NCBI RefSeq assembly: GCF_016919245.1
Contig: NZ_JAFEJA010000002.1
Location: forward strand, 684,501-748,500
Direction of reading: 5' to 3'
From: Streptomyces zhihengii
Lineage (GTDB): Bacteria; Actinomycetota; Actinomycetes; Streptomycetales; Streptomycetaceae
Length of the DNA: 64,000 nucleotides
The notes under the pieces are model-generated. The model worked only from the letters and a program-made list of their open reading frames with translations, searched no databases and was not told the DNA's origin. The position numbers and the translations under genes were made by a program. Shown piece by piece: positions 10,959 to 19,530 of the stretch. Every line of letters starts with the position of its first letter. The first letter of the stretch is position 1.

Positions 10959-12172
10959 CCACCGGTGTCGTCGTCACGGGTCTGGGGCTGGTGACCGCCG
11001 CCGGCGTCGGCACCGAACCGACCTGGCGCGCGGTGTGCGCCGGTGAGCCGACCGCCGCCACCGACCCGTCGCTGGCCGGGCTGCCCGTCGACTTCTCGTG
11101 CCGGGTGCCGGAGTTCGACGCCCGGGAGCTGCTGGGCCGCCGCGCCAACCTCCTGTACGACCGCTTCGTGCAGCTGGGGCTCATCGCCGCGGACGAGGCC
11201 GTCGCGGACGCCGGACTGGATCCCGCCACCTGGGACGGCACCCGGGTCGGCGTCGTCGTCGGCTGCGGCCTGGGCGGCGCCGGAACCTGGGAGACGCAGC
11301 ACGCGACCTTCCTCGCCGAGGGACCCGATCAGGTCTCGTCGCTGATGATGCCGATGATGCTCCCCAACATGATCGCCGGGCACCTGGGCATGCGGTTCCG
11401 GGCGACCGGACCGAACCTCATCACCGCCACGGCGTGCGCCTCCGGGGCGACCGCCATCGGCGTGGCCCGGGACATGCTGCGCCAGGGCGTCTGCGACATC
11501 GTCCTGGCGGGCGGCACCGAATCCGCCGTGGTGCCGCTCATCCTCACCGGCTTCACCCGGATGCGGGCGCTGTCGACCCGGAGCACGTCACCGGCGACGG
11601 CGTCCCGGCCGTTCGACACCGACCGCGACGGATTCGTCATCGGGGAGGGGAGCGGCATCCTCGTCCTCGAACGCGCCGAGCACGCCGCGGCCCGCGGCGC
11701 CCGGGTCCGGGCCCGGCTCGTCGGCTACGGGGCCTCCGCCGACGCGTACCACGCGACGGCGCCGGACCCGTCGGGCGCCGGTGTGGAGCGGGCGCTGCGC
11801 GCCGCGCTCGCCGATGCCGGCGCGGTGCCGTCCGACGTGGACCACGTCAACGCGCACGGCACGTCGACGCCGCTGAACGACCTGGCGGAGGCCAGGGTGC
11901 TGGCCCGCTGTCTCGGTCCCGGCCCGGCGGTCACCTCGGCCAAGGGGGCGCTCGGGCACACGCTCGGCGCGGCCGGGGCGATCGAGGCGGCGCTGACGGT
12001 GCTGACGATCGAGAACGGGCTGATCCCGCCGACGGCCAACCTGGAGAGCCAGGACCCGGAGATCGACATCGACGTGGTGGTCAAGGAGGCCCGGCCCCAG
12101 CCGGTCGGCCTGGCGCTGTCGAACTCGCTCGGCTTCGGCGGGCAGAACGCCGTCCTCGCCTTCGCCCCCTGA
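10955..12172 (+). CDS. Beta-ketoacyl-ACP synthase II-like (FabF family)
   Basis: A 405-residue condensing enzyme with a complete Cys-His-His triad: TACASG (residue ~165), NAHGTSTPLND (residue ~302) and the KGALGHTLGAAG lysine/histidine motif (residue ~335). It has G-F-G-G near the end (GFGGQNAVLAFAP). The intact Cys argues for an active ketosynthase rather than a chain-length factor. It overlaps the ACP gene by 4 nt (ATGA). Together with KAS III and ACP it would allow at least two rounds of extension. The stretch after it contains strong hairpins, so the operon probably ends here. Confidence 0.93.
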   Translation: MTTGVVVTGLGLVTAAGVGTEPTWRAVCAGEPTAATDPSLAGLPVDFSCRVPEFDARELLGRRANLLYDRFVQLGLIAADEAVADAGLDPATWDGTRVGVVVGCGLGGAGTWETQHATFLAEGPDQVSSLMMPMMLPNMIAGHLGMRFRATGPNLITATACASGATAIGVARDMLRQGVCDIVLAGGTESAVVPLILTGFTRMRALSTRSTSPATASRPFDTDRDGFVIGEGSGILVLERAEHAAARGARVRARLVGYGASADAYHATAPDPSGAGVERALRAALADAGAVPSDVDHVNAHGTSTPLNDLAEARVLARCLGPGPAVTSAKGALGHTLGAAGAIEAALTVLTIENGLIPPTANLESQDPEIDIDVVVKEARPQPVGLALSNSLGFGGQNAVLAFAP

Positions 12173-12238
12173 CCCGGCGCCGGTCCGCACGGCGCCGCAC
12201 CGCGCGGCGCGCGGGCGGCTCAGGGGTCCGATAGGGGT

Positions 12239-12296
12239 GCGGCGCGGGTTTGCCGCGCCGCCCCCGCCACCCGCCCGGCCCTCCCCGGGCGGGTGG
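12239..12296 (+). terminator. Double hairpin terminator after the KAS II-like gene; rest of gap 12173-12479
   Basis: Two stem-loops follow the KAS II-like gene. One has a 9-bp stem, GCGGCGCGG at 12239-12247 pairing with 12253-12261. The other has a perfect 12-bp stem, CCACCCGCCCGG at 12267-12278 pairing with 12285-12296, with a 6-nt loop. This is the usual U-tract-free streptomycete style of terminator. The remaining ~180 bp up to the acyl-CoA oxidase is C-rich with no recognisable gene. Confidence 0.65.
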
Positions 12297-12479
12297 CGGC
12301 CCTCCACCGCGCCGTCACCGCCGCCCCGCGGCCGCCTTCCGCCGCGCCTCCACCGCCGCCCGGGGCCCGGCCCTCCGCCGGGCAGCCCCGGGCCCCCGCC
12401 GCCCCGGCCGGGGGAGCCCGGCTGCTCCGTCTGCCCGGGCCGACCGCTTGATCGTCTCCGCTCGGGGTAGCAAGCCGGT

Positions 12480-14444
12480 ATGGCTGCTACTGACAACGCA
12501 TCTACCGCCGCGAGCGGTTATGTGGAGCCCGAGGTCGACGTCCCGGCGCTGAGCGCGCTGCTCGACGGCGAGTACGCCGGGATCCGCGACCTCGTCCGCA
12601 AGAACTTGGTGAAGCACGCCTCCGTCCTCGAGGACGCGGAGGAACTCGGCGTGGACGCCTTCCGCGAGCGGGTGCGCGCACTCGTGGTCGAGATGGCCGC
12701 GACGGGCCAGACCGGCATGGGCTTCCCCGGCGAGTACGGCGGGGGCGGCGACATCGGCGCCTCGATCGCCGCGTTCGAGACGCTCGCCCACGGCGACCTG
12801 TCGGTACTGGTCAAGGTCGGCGTGCAGTTCGGGCTCTTCGGCGGGGCGATCCTGCACCTGGGCACCGCACGCCACCACGACGCCTACCTGCCGGACGTGA
12901 TCGCCGGGCGGCTCATGGGGTGCTTCGCGATGACGGAGACCGGCCACGGCTCCGACGTCCAGGCGCTGGGGACGGTGGCGCGCTACGACGCCGGCACGCG
13001 GGAGTTCGTCATCACCACCCACGGCGACGAGGCGCGCAAGGACTACATCGGCAACGCGGCCCGCCACGGCGAGCTGGCGGTCGTCTTCGCCCAGCTGGAG
13101 GTCGGCGGGAAGGCCGAGGGCGTGCACGCCTTCCTCGTCCCCATCCGGGCCGGCGGCGAGCCCGCGCCCGGCGTCCGGATCGAGGACGACGGCCGCAAGA
13201 TGGGCCTCAACGGCGTCGACAACGGCCGTCTCGCCTTCGACGGGGTGCGGGTGCCGCGCGAGGCACTGCTCAACCGGTTCGCCGACGTCACCCCGGACGG
13301 CGTCTACGAGAGCCCGATCGACAACCCCGGCCGGCGCTTCTTCACCATGCTCGGCACCCTGGTGCAGGGCCGGGTCAGCGTCGCGGGCGCCGGGGTCGGC
13401 GTGGCCGAGGTCGCCCTCACCATCGCCACCAAGTACGCCGTGCGGCGGCGGCAGTTCCGGGCGTCCCCGGGCGAGGAGGAGCAGCTGCTCCTCGACTACG
13501 GACTGCACCAGCGGCGTCTGCTGCCGCTGATCGCCCGCACCTACGCGCTGCACTTCGCGCAGGACGTGGTGCGCACCCGTCTGCACGAGGTCTTCTCCGG
13601 GATCACCGGCGACGAGCAGGCGCGCCGCCTGCTGGAGTCACGGGCCGCCGGCACCAAGGCGCTCGCCACCTGGCACGCCACCCGCGTCGTCCAGGAGTGC
13701 CGCGAGGCGTGCGGCGGCGCCGGCTACCTCGCCGTCAACCGCTTCGCCGCCCTCAAGGCGGACAGCGACATCTTCACCACCTTCGAGGGCGACAACCACG
13801 TCCTGCTGCAACTGGTGGCCAAGGGCCTGCTGACCGACTACGCGAGCGAGTTCGAGGACCTGGACCAGCTCGGCATGGTCCGCCATGTCACCGGGCTCGC
13901 CGTCGAGACGGTCATCGAGAAGACGTCCGTCCACAAACTGCTGGAGCGGGTGCGCGACCTGCTGCCCGGCGGCGACGAGTGGGACCAGGAGGCCGGTCTG
14001 CTCGACTCGGAGTACCAGCTCGCCATGCTCCGCTACCGCGAGGAGCACATGCTCGCCGGGGTGGCCCGGCGGCTCAAGCGGGGGATCGACCAGAAGCGCG
14101 ATGCCGGCGCCGTCTTCTCGCAGGTGCAGGACCATGTCATCGCGCTCGCCCGCGCGCATGTCGAACGCCTGGTGCTGGAGGCGTTCACCGACGCGGTGCG
14201 CGTGCTGCCCGAGAGCGGCAACAAGGTCGCGCTCGGCCTGCTGTGCGACCTGTTCGCCCTGTCGACGATCGAGGCGGACCGGGCCTGGTTCATGGAGCAC
14301 GGCAGGCTGACCGTGCAGCGCTCCAAGGCGATCAGCCGCGAGGTGAACGACCTCTGCCGCAAGGTCCGGCCCCTCGCCCCCGAGCTGGTCGACGCCTGGG
14401 GCGTCCCGCCGGAGATGCTGCGCGCGCCGGACCTCGTGGGGTGA
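12480..14444 (+). CDS. Acyl-CoA oxidase (acyl-CoA dehydrogenase superfamily)
   Basis: A 654-residue flavoprotein, the length of acyl-CoA oxidases rather than the ~380-residue dehydrogenases. Seen: GFPGEYGGGGD, the FAD/substrate motif CFAMTETGHGSDVQ (residues ~145-158), GRVSVAGAG, and the catalytic Glu in TTFEGDNHVLLQ (residue ~433), followed by the C-terminal oxidase domain. These enzymes convert acyl-CoA to trans-2-enoyl-CoA, passing electrons to oxygen. The family fits beta-oxidation. The gene could serve the polyketide cluster 300 bp upstream or general fatty acid breakdown; the sequence alone does not decide. ATG 12480 has only a weak ribosome site. Confidence 0.92.
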   Translation: MAATDNASTAASGYVEPEVDVPALSALLDGEYAGIRDLVRKNLVKHASVLEDAEELGVDAFRERVRALVVEMAATGQTGMGFPGEYGGGGDIGASIAAFETLAHGDLSVLVKVGVQFGLFGGAILHLGTARHHDAYLPDVIAGRLMGCFAMTETGHGSDVQALGTVARYDAGTREFVITTHGDEARKDYIGNAARHGELAVVFAQLEVGGKAEGVHAFLVPIRAGGEPAPGVRIEDDGRKMGLNGVDNGRLAFDGVRVPREALLNRFADVTPDGVYESPIDNPGRRFFTMLGTLVQGRVSVAGAGVGVAEVALTIATKYAVRRRQFRASPGEEEQLLLDYGLHQRRLLPLIARTYALHFAQDVVRTRLHEVFSGITGDEQARRLLESRAAGTKALATWHATRVVQECREACGGAGYLAVNRFAALKADSDIFTTFEGDNHVLLQLVAKGLLTDYASEFEDLDQLGMVRHVTGLAVETVIEKTSVHKLLERVRDLLPGGDEWDQEAGLLDSEYQLAMLRYREEHMLAGVARRLKRGIDQKRDAGAVFSQVQDHVIALARAHVERLVLEAFTDAVRVLPESGNKVALGLLCDLFALSTIEADRAWFMEHGRLTVQRSKAISREVNDLCRKVRPLAPELVDAWGVPPEMLRAPDLVG

Positions 14445-14454
14445 GCCGAGCCGG

Positions 14455-14478
14455 GGCCGCCGGGTCCGCCCGGCGGCC
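14455..14478 (+). terminator. Hairpin terminator after acyl-CoA oxidase
   Basis: A perfect 10-bp stem: GGCCGCCGGG (14455-14464) and CCCGGCGGCC (14469-14478) with loop TCCG, 11 nt after the oxidase stop codon. It separates that gene from the iron-regulated gene downstream. Confidence 0.65.
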
Positions 14479-14519
14479 GCGCACCGGCACCGGATCGGCC
14501 CCCGGGCTGCACAGGCAGG

Positions 14520-14541
14520 TTCGGTAAGGCTAACCTTGCCT
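14520..14541 (+). promoter_or_regulatory. Iron box (DmdR/IdeR/DtxR-type operator)
   Basis: GGTAAGGCTAACCTTGCC at 14523-14540 is an imperfect palindrome that closely follows the TTAGGTTAGGCTAACCTAA-like consensus of actinobacterial iron repressors. It ends two bases before the ATG of a siderophore-interacting protein, so the bound repressor would cover the transcription start or initiation region. It overlaps where a ribosome site would be, so the mRNA may have a very short leader. Confidence 0.85.
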
Positions 14542-14542
14542 C

Positions 14543-15364
14543 ATGGCGAAGATCCACCGGCTCACACCGGAGCAGCCCGGCATGTTCCGGGCCGAGGTCG
14601 TGCGTTCCGCACGGATGTCCCCCTCCGTCCAGCGCGTGACGGTCACCGGCCCCGAACTCGGCCGGTTCCCCTGGCTGGGCTACGACCACTGGTTCCGCCT
14701 CTTCCTCCAACTCCCGCACCAGCAGGGCGCCATGCGGCTCCCCGAGTTCACCGGCACCCGCTGGTGGCAGCCCTATCTCGCCATCCCCGAGCGCGAGCGG
14801 CCCCACTGCGCCAACTACAGCGTGGCCGACTTCCGCGCCGGTGAGGCGGAGATGGACATCGACTTCGTGCTGCACTGCGGCCCCACCGGCGAACTGGAGG
14901 GCCGCGCCGCGATCTGGGCGTGCTCGGCCCGGCCGGGCGACGCGCTCGCCGTGCTCGACCAGGGCATCCTCTTCGACCGCCCCGAGGACGCGACCGAGGT
15001 CCTGATCGTGGCCGACGAGACGGGCCTGCCGGCCACCGCCGGCATCCTGCGCTCCCTGCCGCAGGACACCGTCGGACGCGTCATCCAGGAGGTGCCCACG
15101 GCCGGCGACCGCCGGATCATGGACGCGCCGCCCGGGATGGCGGTCACCTGGGTCGTCCGCCGGGACACGCGCTCGGTGCCCGGCACCGCCGCCCTCGCCG
15201 AACTCCTGCGCCACACCTCCGTCGACGCCGCCGGCTACGCCTTCGTCGTCGGCGAGTCGGCCCTGGCCACCGAGGGCCGCCGGCACCTGCACCGCCTGGG
15301 CCTGCCCAAGGACCGCATCACCTTCTCCGGCTTCTGGAAGCACGAAGCCGGCCAGGCCGCCTGA
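14543..15364 (+). CDS. Siderophore-interacting protein (FAD-dependent ferric-siderophore reductase)
   Basis: A 273-residue protein with the SIP family layout. An N-terminal FAD-binding barrel (residues ~15-130) has the family's R-x-Y/N-S-like motif as CANYSVADFR. A C-terminal SIP domain follows (LIVADETGLPATAGIL, residues ~150-265) and ends in FSGFWKHE, matching the family's YWRxG-like tail. Members use NAD(P)H to reduce ferric siderophores in the cytoplasm and release iron. The iron box directly before the start predicts repression when iron is ample. It stands alone between hairpins and the minus-strand aminopropyltransferase operon. Confidence 0.94.
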   Translation: MAKIHRLTPEQPGMFRAEVVRSARMSPSVQRVTVTGPELGRFPWLGYDHWFRLFLQLPHQQGAMRLPEFTGTRWWQPYLAIPERERPHCANYSVADFRAGEAEMDIDFVLHCGPTGELEGRAAIWACSARPGDALAVLDQGILFDRPEDATEVLIVADETGLPATAGILRSLPQDTVGRVIQEVPTAGDRRIMDAPPGMAVTWVVRRDTRSVPGTAALAELLRHTSVDAAGYAFVVGESALATEGRRHLHRLGLPKDRITFSGFWKHEAGQAA

Positions 15365-15464
15365 CCATCCGGCCCCCGGCCGGCGGGACCACCGGGACCA
15401 CCGGGCACGGCCCGACAGCGCGGCGCCCGCCGCCGCGGGTGAGACGGCTCCGGGCGGCGGCCCG

Positions 15465-17060
15465 TCAGTAGTTGTTCCACTCGTGGCGGGAGTACTCCAG
15501 CACCACCGGGTCCATCAGCGTGCTGGCGCGGACCTTCTGGGGCCGGCGGTCCACGGGGAAGACGGTGGCCGCCTCCAGGACGGCGTCGTCGAGGAACCGC
15601 AGCGCGGGGGCGTCGTCCGCGAGACGCAGCTCCGGCGCCCCGTCGCCGCCCGGCCGGGCGAGGACGTATCCCCAGTTGCCGAAGCTGGGCACGTCCACCT
15701 GGTACGCGGTGGTGCCGTAGCCCGCCGCGCGGATCGTCGCGTCGATCGACCAGTACGACTTGGGCGCGAAGAACGGCGAGCCGGCCTGCACGACGACCTG
15801 GCTGTCCGGCGTCAGCACCTTGCGCAGCAGGTGGTAGAACTCCACCGAGTACAGCTTGGCCAGCGCCGCGGTGTCCGGGTCGGGGAAGTCGATGACGACG
15901 GTGTCGTAGCGTCCGCGCGCGTCCCGCAGCCAGTTGAAGGCGTCCGCGTTGACCGCGGTCACCCGGGGGTCCGCGAGCGCTCGGCCGTTGAGGTCGCGCA
16001 GCGGCCCGAAGGTGCGGGCGAGCCGGGTCATCGCGGGGTCCAGGTCGACGAGCGTGACCTTCTCCACGTCGTCGTAGCGCAGCACCTCCCGCAGCGCGAG
16101 GGCGTCACCGCCGCCCAGGATGAGCACCGAGCCGTGCTCGCCGGACATCGCCGGATGGACGAGGGCCTCGTGGTAGCGGTACTCGTCCACGGACGAGAAC
16201 TGGAGGTCGCCGTTGAGGAACAGCCGGGTGTCCTGCTCGCCGGTGAACGCGGTCGACCGGGTCACCACGATGTCCTGGTAGGGCGTCGTCTCGGCGTGGA
16301 TGATCGGGTCGCGGTAGAGCTGCTGGCGTGCCGTCACCTCGATGTCGTCGGCGAGGACGTACACGGTGCCGAGCGCCGCCATGACCACGGCCATGCCCGA
16401 CAGCAGCCCGATCCGCACCACCCGCCGGGTCTGCCGCCGGAAGATCCACAGGACGACGAGCACCCCGGCCAGCGCATTGACCGCCCCCACCACCAGGGCG
16501 CCCTTGAGCTGCCCGAAGACGGGCAGCAGCAGCAGCGGGAAGCAGAGGCCGCCGATCAGCGCGCCGATGTAGTCCACCGCGAAGATGTCGGCGACCGCGC
16601 TGCCCGCCTCCTGGCGGCGGATCCGCTGGAGCAGTGTCATCAGCAGCGGGATCTCGGCCCCGATCAGAAGACCGACGACGAACGAGACGACCACCATCGC
16701 GGGCATGTAGACGCGCAGCCACGCGAAGCACACGTACAGCACCAGGACCGACAGGCCGCCCGCGAGCGCGAGCAGCCCCTCGACGAGCGCGAAGGCGCCG
16801 ACGGCGCGCTTCTGGAGGGGTTTGGCCGCCAGCGACCCGATGCCCATCGCGAAGACGATCACCGAGATGACGACCGAGGTCTGCATCACCGAGTTGCCGA
16901 TGAGGTAGCTGCCCAGCGCGGTCAGGGCCAGTTCGTAGACGAGTCCGCAGGCGGCGCAGAGGAAGACGGCGAACATCAGCAGGAAGCGCGCGCCGCGCGA
17001 GTGCACGGGGGGTGCGGCCGCGGCGGCCGGAGCCGCCGCGGCGGGGGTGGTGGTGCTCAC
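15465..17060 (-). CDS. Membrane-anchored spermidine synthase-like protein
   Basis: A 531-residue protein. Residues ~30-230 hold about seven hydrophobic helices (FLLMFAVFLCAACGLVYELAL and others). Residues ~270-500 form a spermidine synthase-like methyltransferase fold with VLILGGGDALALREVLRY and VTLVDLDPAM. The canonical GGGDGG and DSSDP motifs read GGGDALA and DFPDPD here, so the substrate may differ from putrescine. GTG 17060 is chosen, 5 nt after the upstream DUF350 stop, implying translational coupling. It is the last gene of a four-gene minus-strand operon (DUF2617, DUF4247, DUF350, this gene), an association I recognise from other streptomycetes. The enzymatic role is inferred from the fold only. 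Confidence 0.9.
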   Translation of the reverse strand: MSTTTPAAAAPAAAAAPPVHSRGARFLLMFAVFLCAACGLVYELALTALGSYLIGNSVMQTSVVISVIVFAMGIGSLAAKPLQKRAVGAFALVEGLLALAGGLSVLVLYVCFAWLRVYMPAMVVVSFVVGLLIGAEIPLLMTLLQRIRRQEAGSAVADIFAVDYIGALIGGLCFPLLLLPVFGQLKGALVVGAVNALAGVLVVLWIFRRQTRRVVRIGLLSGMAVVMAALGTVYVLADDIEVTARQQLYRDPIIHAETTPYQDIVVTRSTAFTGEQDTRLFLNGDLQFSSVDEYRYHEALVHPAMSGEHGSVLILGGGDALALREVLRYDDVEKVTLVDLDPAMTRLARTFGPLRDLNGRALADPRVTAVNADAFNWLRDARGRYDTVVIDFPDPDTAALAKLYSVEFYHLLRKVLTPDSQVVVQAGSPFFAPKSYWSIDATIRAAGYGTTAYQVDVPSFGNWGYVLARPGGDGAPELRLADDAPALRFLDDAVLEAATVFPVDRRPQKVRASTLMDPVVLEYSRHEWNNY

Positions 17061-17065
17061 GGGTG

Positions 17066-17503
17066 CTACGAGACGGCGGCACCGACCATGAAGGCCGTGC
17101 CGATGTACATCGCGGCCTGGACCCAGGCGGCGGGGTGGGGGCGGTCGCCGTTGTCGTCCAGCACGGCGTGACCGAGCCGGCCGGGCGTCAGCAGGCCGAC
17201 GATGACGGACACCAGGGTCATCACCACCACACCGGCGAGGCCGTACAGCAGCGTGCTCAACAGGCCGTGGTCGAGGCCCAGTTCCGACTCGCTCGCCCGG
17301 ATGGACTGGTCGATGACGAGACCGATGGCGATCGTCTGGCCGGCCAGCAGGACCGCCGCGCCGCGGTTGCGCTCGGTCCACACCACGTGGACCAGCTTGC
17401 CGGGCGTGACGAGGTCGAGCGCGATGAAGCCGACCGCCATCACGACGAAGCCGACCAGGCCGTAGAGCAGGGCGATGCCTGCCGACTCGAATATCTCGGA
17501 CAC
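17066..17503 (-). CDS. DUF350 membrane protein
   Basis: A 145-residue protein with four hydrophobic helices (ALLYGLVGFVVMAVGFIALDLV, AAVLLAGQTIAIGLVI, LLYGLAGVVVMTLVSVIVGLL, WVQAAMYIGTAFMVGAAV) in two repeated halves, each ending in the TPGKL/TPGRL motif typical of DUF350. Its function is unknown. It is coupled to the membrane aminopropyltransferase-like gene (5-nt gap), so the two may act in one membrane complex; that is inference. Confidence 0.9.
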   Translation of the reverse strand: MSEIFESAGIALLYGLVGFVVMAVGFIALDLVTPGKLVHVVWTERNRGAAVLLAGQTIAIGLVIDQSIRASESELGLDHGLLSTLLYGLAGVVVMTLVSVIVGLLTPGRLGHAVLDDNGDRPHPAAWVQAAMYIGTAFMVGAAVS

Positions 17504-17603
17504 GGGGTGCCTTTCGGGTACGTCGTCGGGAAGTCCGGGCGGAGAGGTGCGGGAGAGGCGGGGCGGGCGGCGGGCGGGGCCGGTCCGGCGGAGGGCCGGG
17601 CGG

Positions 17604-18020
17604 CTACTTGCCCTCGCCGGGGCCGCCGCCGCGGAAGGAACTGCTCGCCGGGTCGGGCCACATGCTGCCGATCCGCGTCTGCCAGCGGTTGTAGCCGGTG
17701 CGGTAGTCGTCTATCTCGATACGGCTGCCGCCGGCCGCCAGCGGCGTGACCGCGACGATGTCGTCCCGGTAGCGCAGCAGTTCCACGTCGGCGGAGCTGA
17801 TGCGGTCGCGGGCGGCGGCGTGGCCGTCGATCTCCTTGGCCACGGCCGGCAGCCGGTCCACCGCGTCGACATAGCCCGAGCCGGTGGTCGCGACGCTGTA
17901 CTGCTGCCGGATCCAGGACGAGGGCACGGCGTTGTGGTCGTCATCGTCGTCGCCACTGCCGCAGGCGGTGAGCGCGGCCGCCGCAAGTATGGTCACGCTG
18001 AGGATTCGGGCGGTCTTCAT
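17604..18020 (-). CDS. DUF4247 lipoprotein
   Basis: A 138-residue secreted protein. MKTARILSVTILAAAALTAC is a lipoprotein signal with lipobox LTAC (Cys at residue ~20), followed by an Asp-rich linker and a soluble domain (WIRQQYSV, YRDDIVAVTPLAAGGSRIEIDDYRTGYNRW) that fits DUF4247. ATG 18020 overlaps the stop of the DUF2617 gene as ATGA. The mature protein is expected on the outer face of the membrane, next to the DUF350 and aminopropyltransferase-like membrane proteins of the same operon. Its biochemical role is unknown. Confidence 0.87.
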   Translation of the reverse strand: MKTARILSVTILAAAALTACGSGDDDDDHNAVPSSWIRQQYSVATTGSGYVDAVDRLPAVAKEIDGHAAARDRISSADVELLRYRDDIVAVTPLAAGGSRIEIDDYRTGYNRWQTRIGSMWPDPASSSFRGGGPGEGK

Positions 18021-18511
18021 CGGGCCTCCAGCCGGGTGTGCGTCGCCACGATCTGGCGGCTCTGCGGGTAGGTGTGCCAGGTGCGCCAGCTCAGACCGGA
18101 ACCGCGCCGCTCGACGCACAGGGCGGTGACGGCCTCGGGGGAGCCGGGGAAAATGCCGTACAGCGCGGCCGGTTCACCGTCCGAGCGGCTGCGGATCCAC
18201 GCGACCCGTTCGCTGAAACGGTCCCCGGGCAGCCGCTCGACGCGGGCGCCGAAGCGGTAGGTCCAGCCCTCGAACTCACGTGCCGCGGAGGCCGGCAGGC
18301 CGCCGGCCACGCCCGGCAGACAGGCCACGGTCTCGCGGACGGGCCCGGCGAGGACCTGGTGCGAGGCGCCCAGCAGCCGCAACTGGACGGCGGTGCCGCC
18401 GACGGACACCTCCCGGACGGCGAGCGCGTCGAGCGGGCCCTGCTCCAGCGAGAAGGAGAGCTGGTCCGCGTCGGTGTCCAGATAAGGGGTCGTCAGCGCT
18501 ATGCCGTTCAC
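18017..18511 (-). CDS. DUF2617 family protein
   Basis: A 164-residue soluble protein starting GTG 18511 (MNGIALTTPYLDTDADQLSF), with GAGG about 11 nt upstream. The body (LAVREVSVGGTAVQLRLLGASHQVL, WTYRFGARVERL, WIRSRSDGEPAALYGIFPGSPEAVTAL) matches what I recall of DUF2617, a beta-rich family restricted to actinomycetes. It is the first gene of the four-gene operon and overlaps the DUF4247 start by 4 nt. Function is unknown; conserved company with a spermidine-synthase-like protein suggests a shared process. Confidence 0.82.
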   Translation of the reverse strand: MNGIALTTPYLDTDADQLSFSLEQGPLDALAVREVSVGGTAVQLRLLGASHQVLAGPVRETVACLPGVAGGLPASAAREFEGWTYRFGARVERLPGDRFSERVAWIRSRSDGEPAALYGIFPGSPEAVTALCVERRGSGLSWRTWHTYPQSRQIVATHTRLEAR

Positions 18512-18783
18512 CTGCCGTCGGCCTCGCAGCCCCGGCGGCCACGGCCCGCGGCGGCCCCGTCGGACGAACCGCGCACCGCAGGCGAGCCGGACACTTCCGC
18601 CCAGGCGGGAACAGCTCGGGCGCCGGCGGCGTGTCCGGTGCCGACGACGGCGGACTCGGGCTTCAACGGTGATCCCCACGACATGGAACGGGCATGAGCG
18701 CGCCGAGTATGGCACAGCGCCGGAGCGCCCTCGCAGGCGGCTCCGGCGCACGCCCGGTGCGCGCCGTGCGGGACCGGGGGCCG

Positions 18784-19476
18784 TCAGCGCCCGGCGCCGC
18801 CCATCAGCCAGTCCCACGCGGCCTGCGCGGTGAACTCCGCCTGCCCGCCCGGGAAGCGGAGCTCGGAGGCGAGGAACGCCGGGTCGTCCGCGGTCTGTGC
18901 CACATAGGGGACGGCGATGCAGCGCATCCCCGCGGCGCGCGCCGCCGCCGCGCCCGGCGGCGCGTCCTCCACCACCACGCAGTCCGCCGGCGCGGCCCCG
19001 AGCCGCCGGGCCGCCTCCAGGAAGACGTCGGGCTCCGGCTTGCCCCGCGCCACCTCCTCGGCGGAGACCGTCACCCGGATGTGCGCGTCGAGGCCGGTCC
19101 CCGCGAGGATCGCGTCGATCGCCGCCCGCGACGAGCCCGAGGCCACCGCCATCGGGACGCCGGCCGCCGCCAGCAGCCCCGTGAAGCGGCGCATCTCAGG
19201 GAAGACCTCGGTGGACTGCCGCGCCAGCTCCAGGTACAGACGGTTCTTCGCGGCCAGCAGCTCCTCCAGGGAGGCGTCGATCGCGTACCGGGCGCGCAGC
19301 ACCTCCAGCGTCTCGCGGGTGCCGATGCCGATGAACGCGGTGTGTTCCTCCCAGTCGAAACCGTCCACGCCGTGGGCGGCGAGCAGCCTGCGCCCCGCCT
19401 CGTAGTAGTTGGGTTCGCTGTCCACGAGGGTGCCGTCGAGGTCGAAGACGACCGCGGGGGCGGGTGAGGTGCTCAT
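18784..19476 (-). CDS. HAD-superfamily hydrolase (beta-phosphoglucomutase-like phosphatase)
   Basis: A 230-residue HAD subfamily I protein. Motif I is VFDLDGTLVDSE (nucleophile and acid Asp, residues ~10-12), motif II is VASGSS, the motif III Lys is in ARGKPEPDVF, and motif IV is [19 protein letters not shown]. The alpha-helical cap lies between residues ~18 and 85. It probably dephosphorylates a small metabolite such as a sugar phosphate; the substrate cannot be told from sequence. ATG 19476 is chosen because CTGGGGG precedes it and MSTS runs straight into motif I; an ATG at 19503 adds nine residues. Confidence 0.92.
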   Translation of the reverse strand: MSTSPAPAVVFDLDGTLVDSEPNYYEAGRRLLAAHGVDGFDWEEHTAFIGIGTRETLEVLRARYAIDASLEELLAAKNRLYLELARQSTEVFPEMRRFTGLLAAAGVPMAVASGSSRAAIDAILAGTGLDAHIRVTVSAEEVARGKPEPDVFLEAARRLGAAPADCVVVEDAPPGAAAARAAGMRCIAVPYVAQTADDPAFLASELRFPGGQAEFTAQAAWDWLMGGAGR

Positions 19477-19530
19477 GGCCCCCAGCATGCCAACCGGCCG
19501 CACCCGGTCGCGGCCCCGGGGCCGGGCGGC

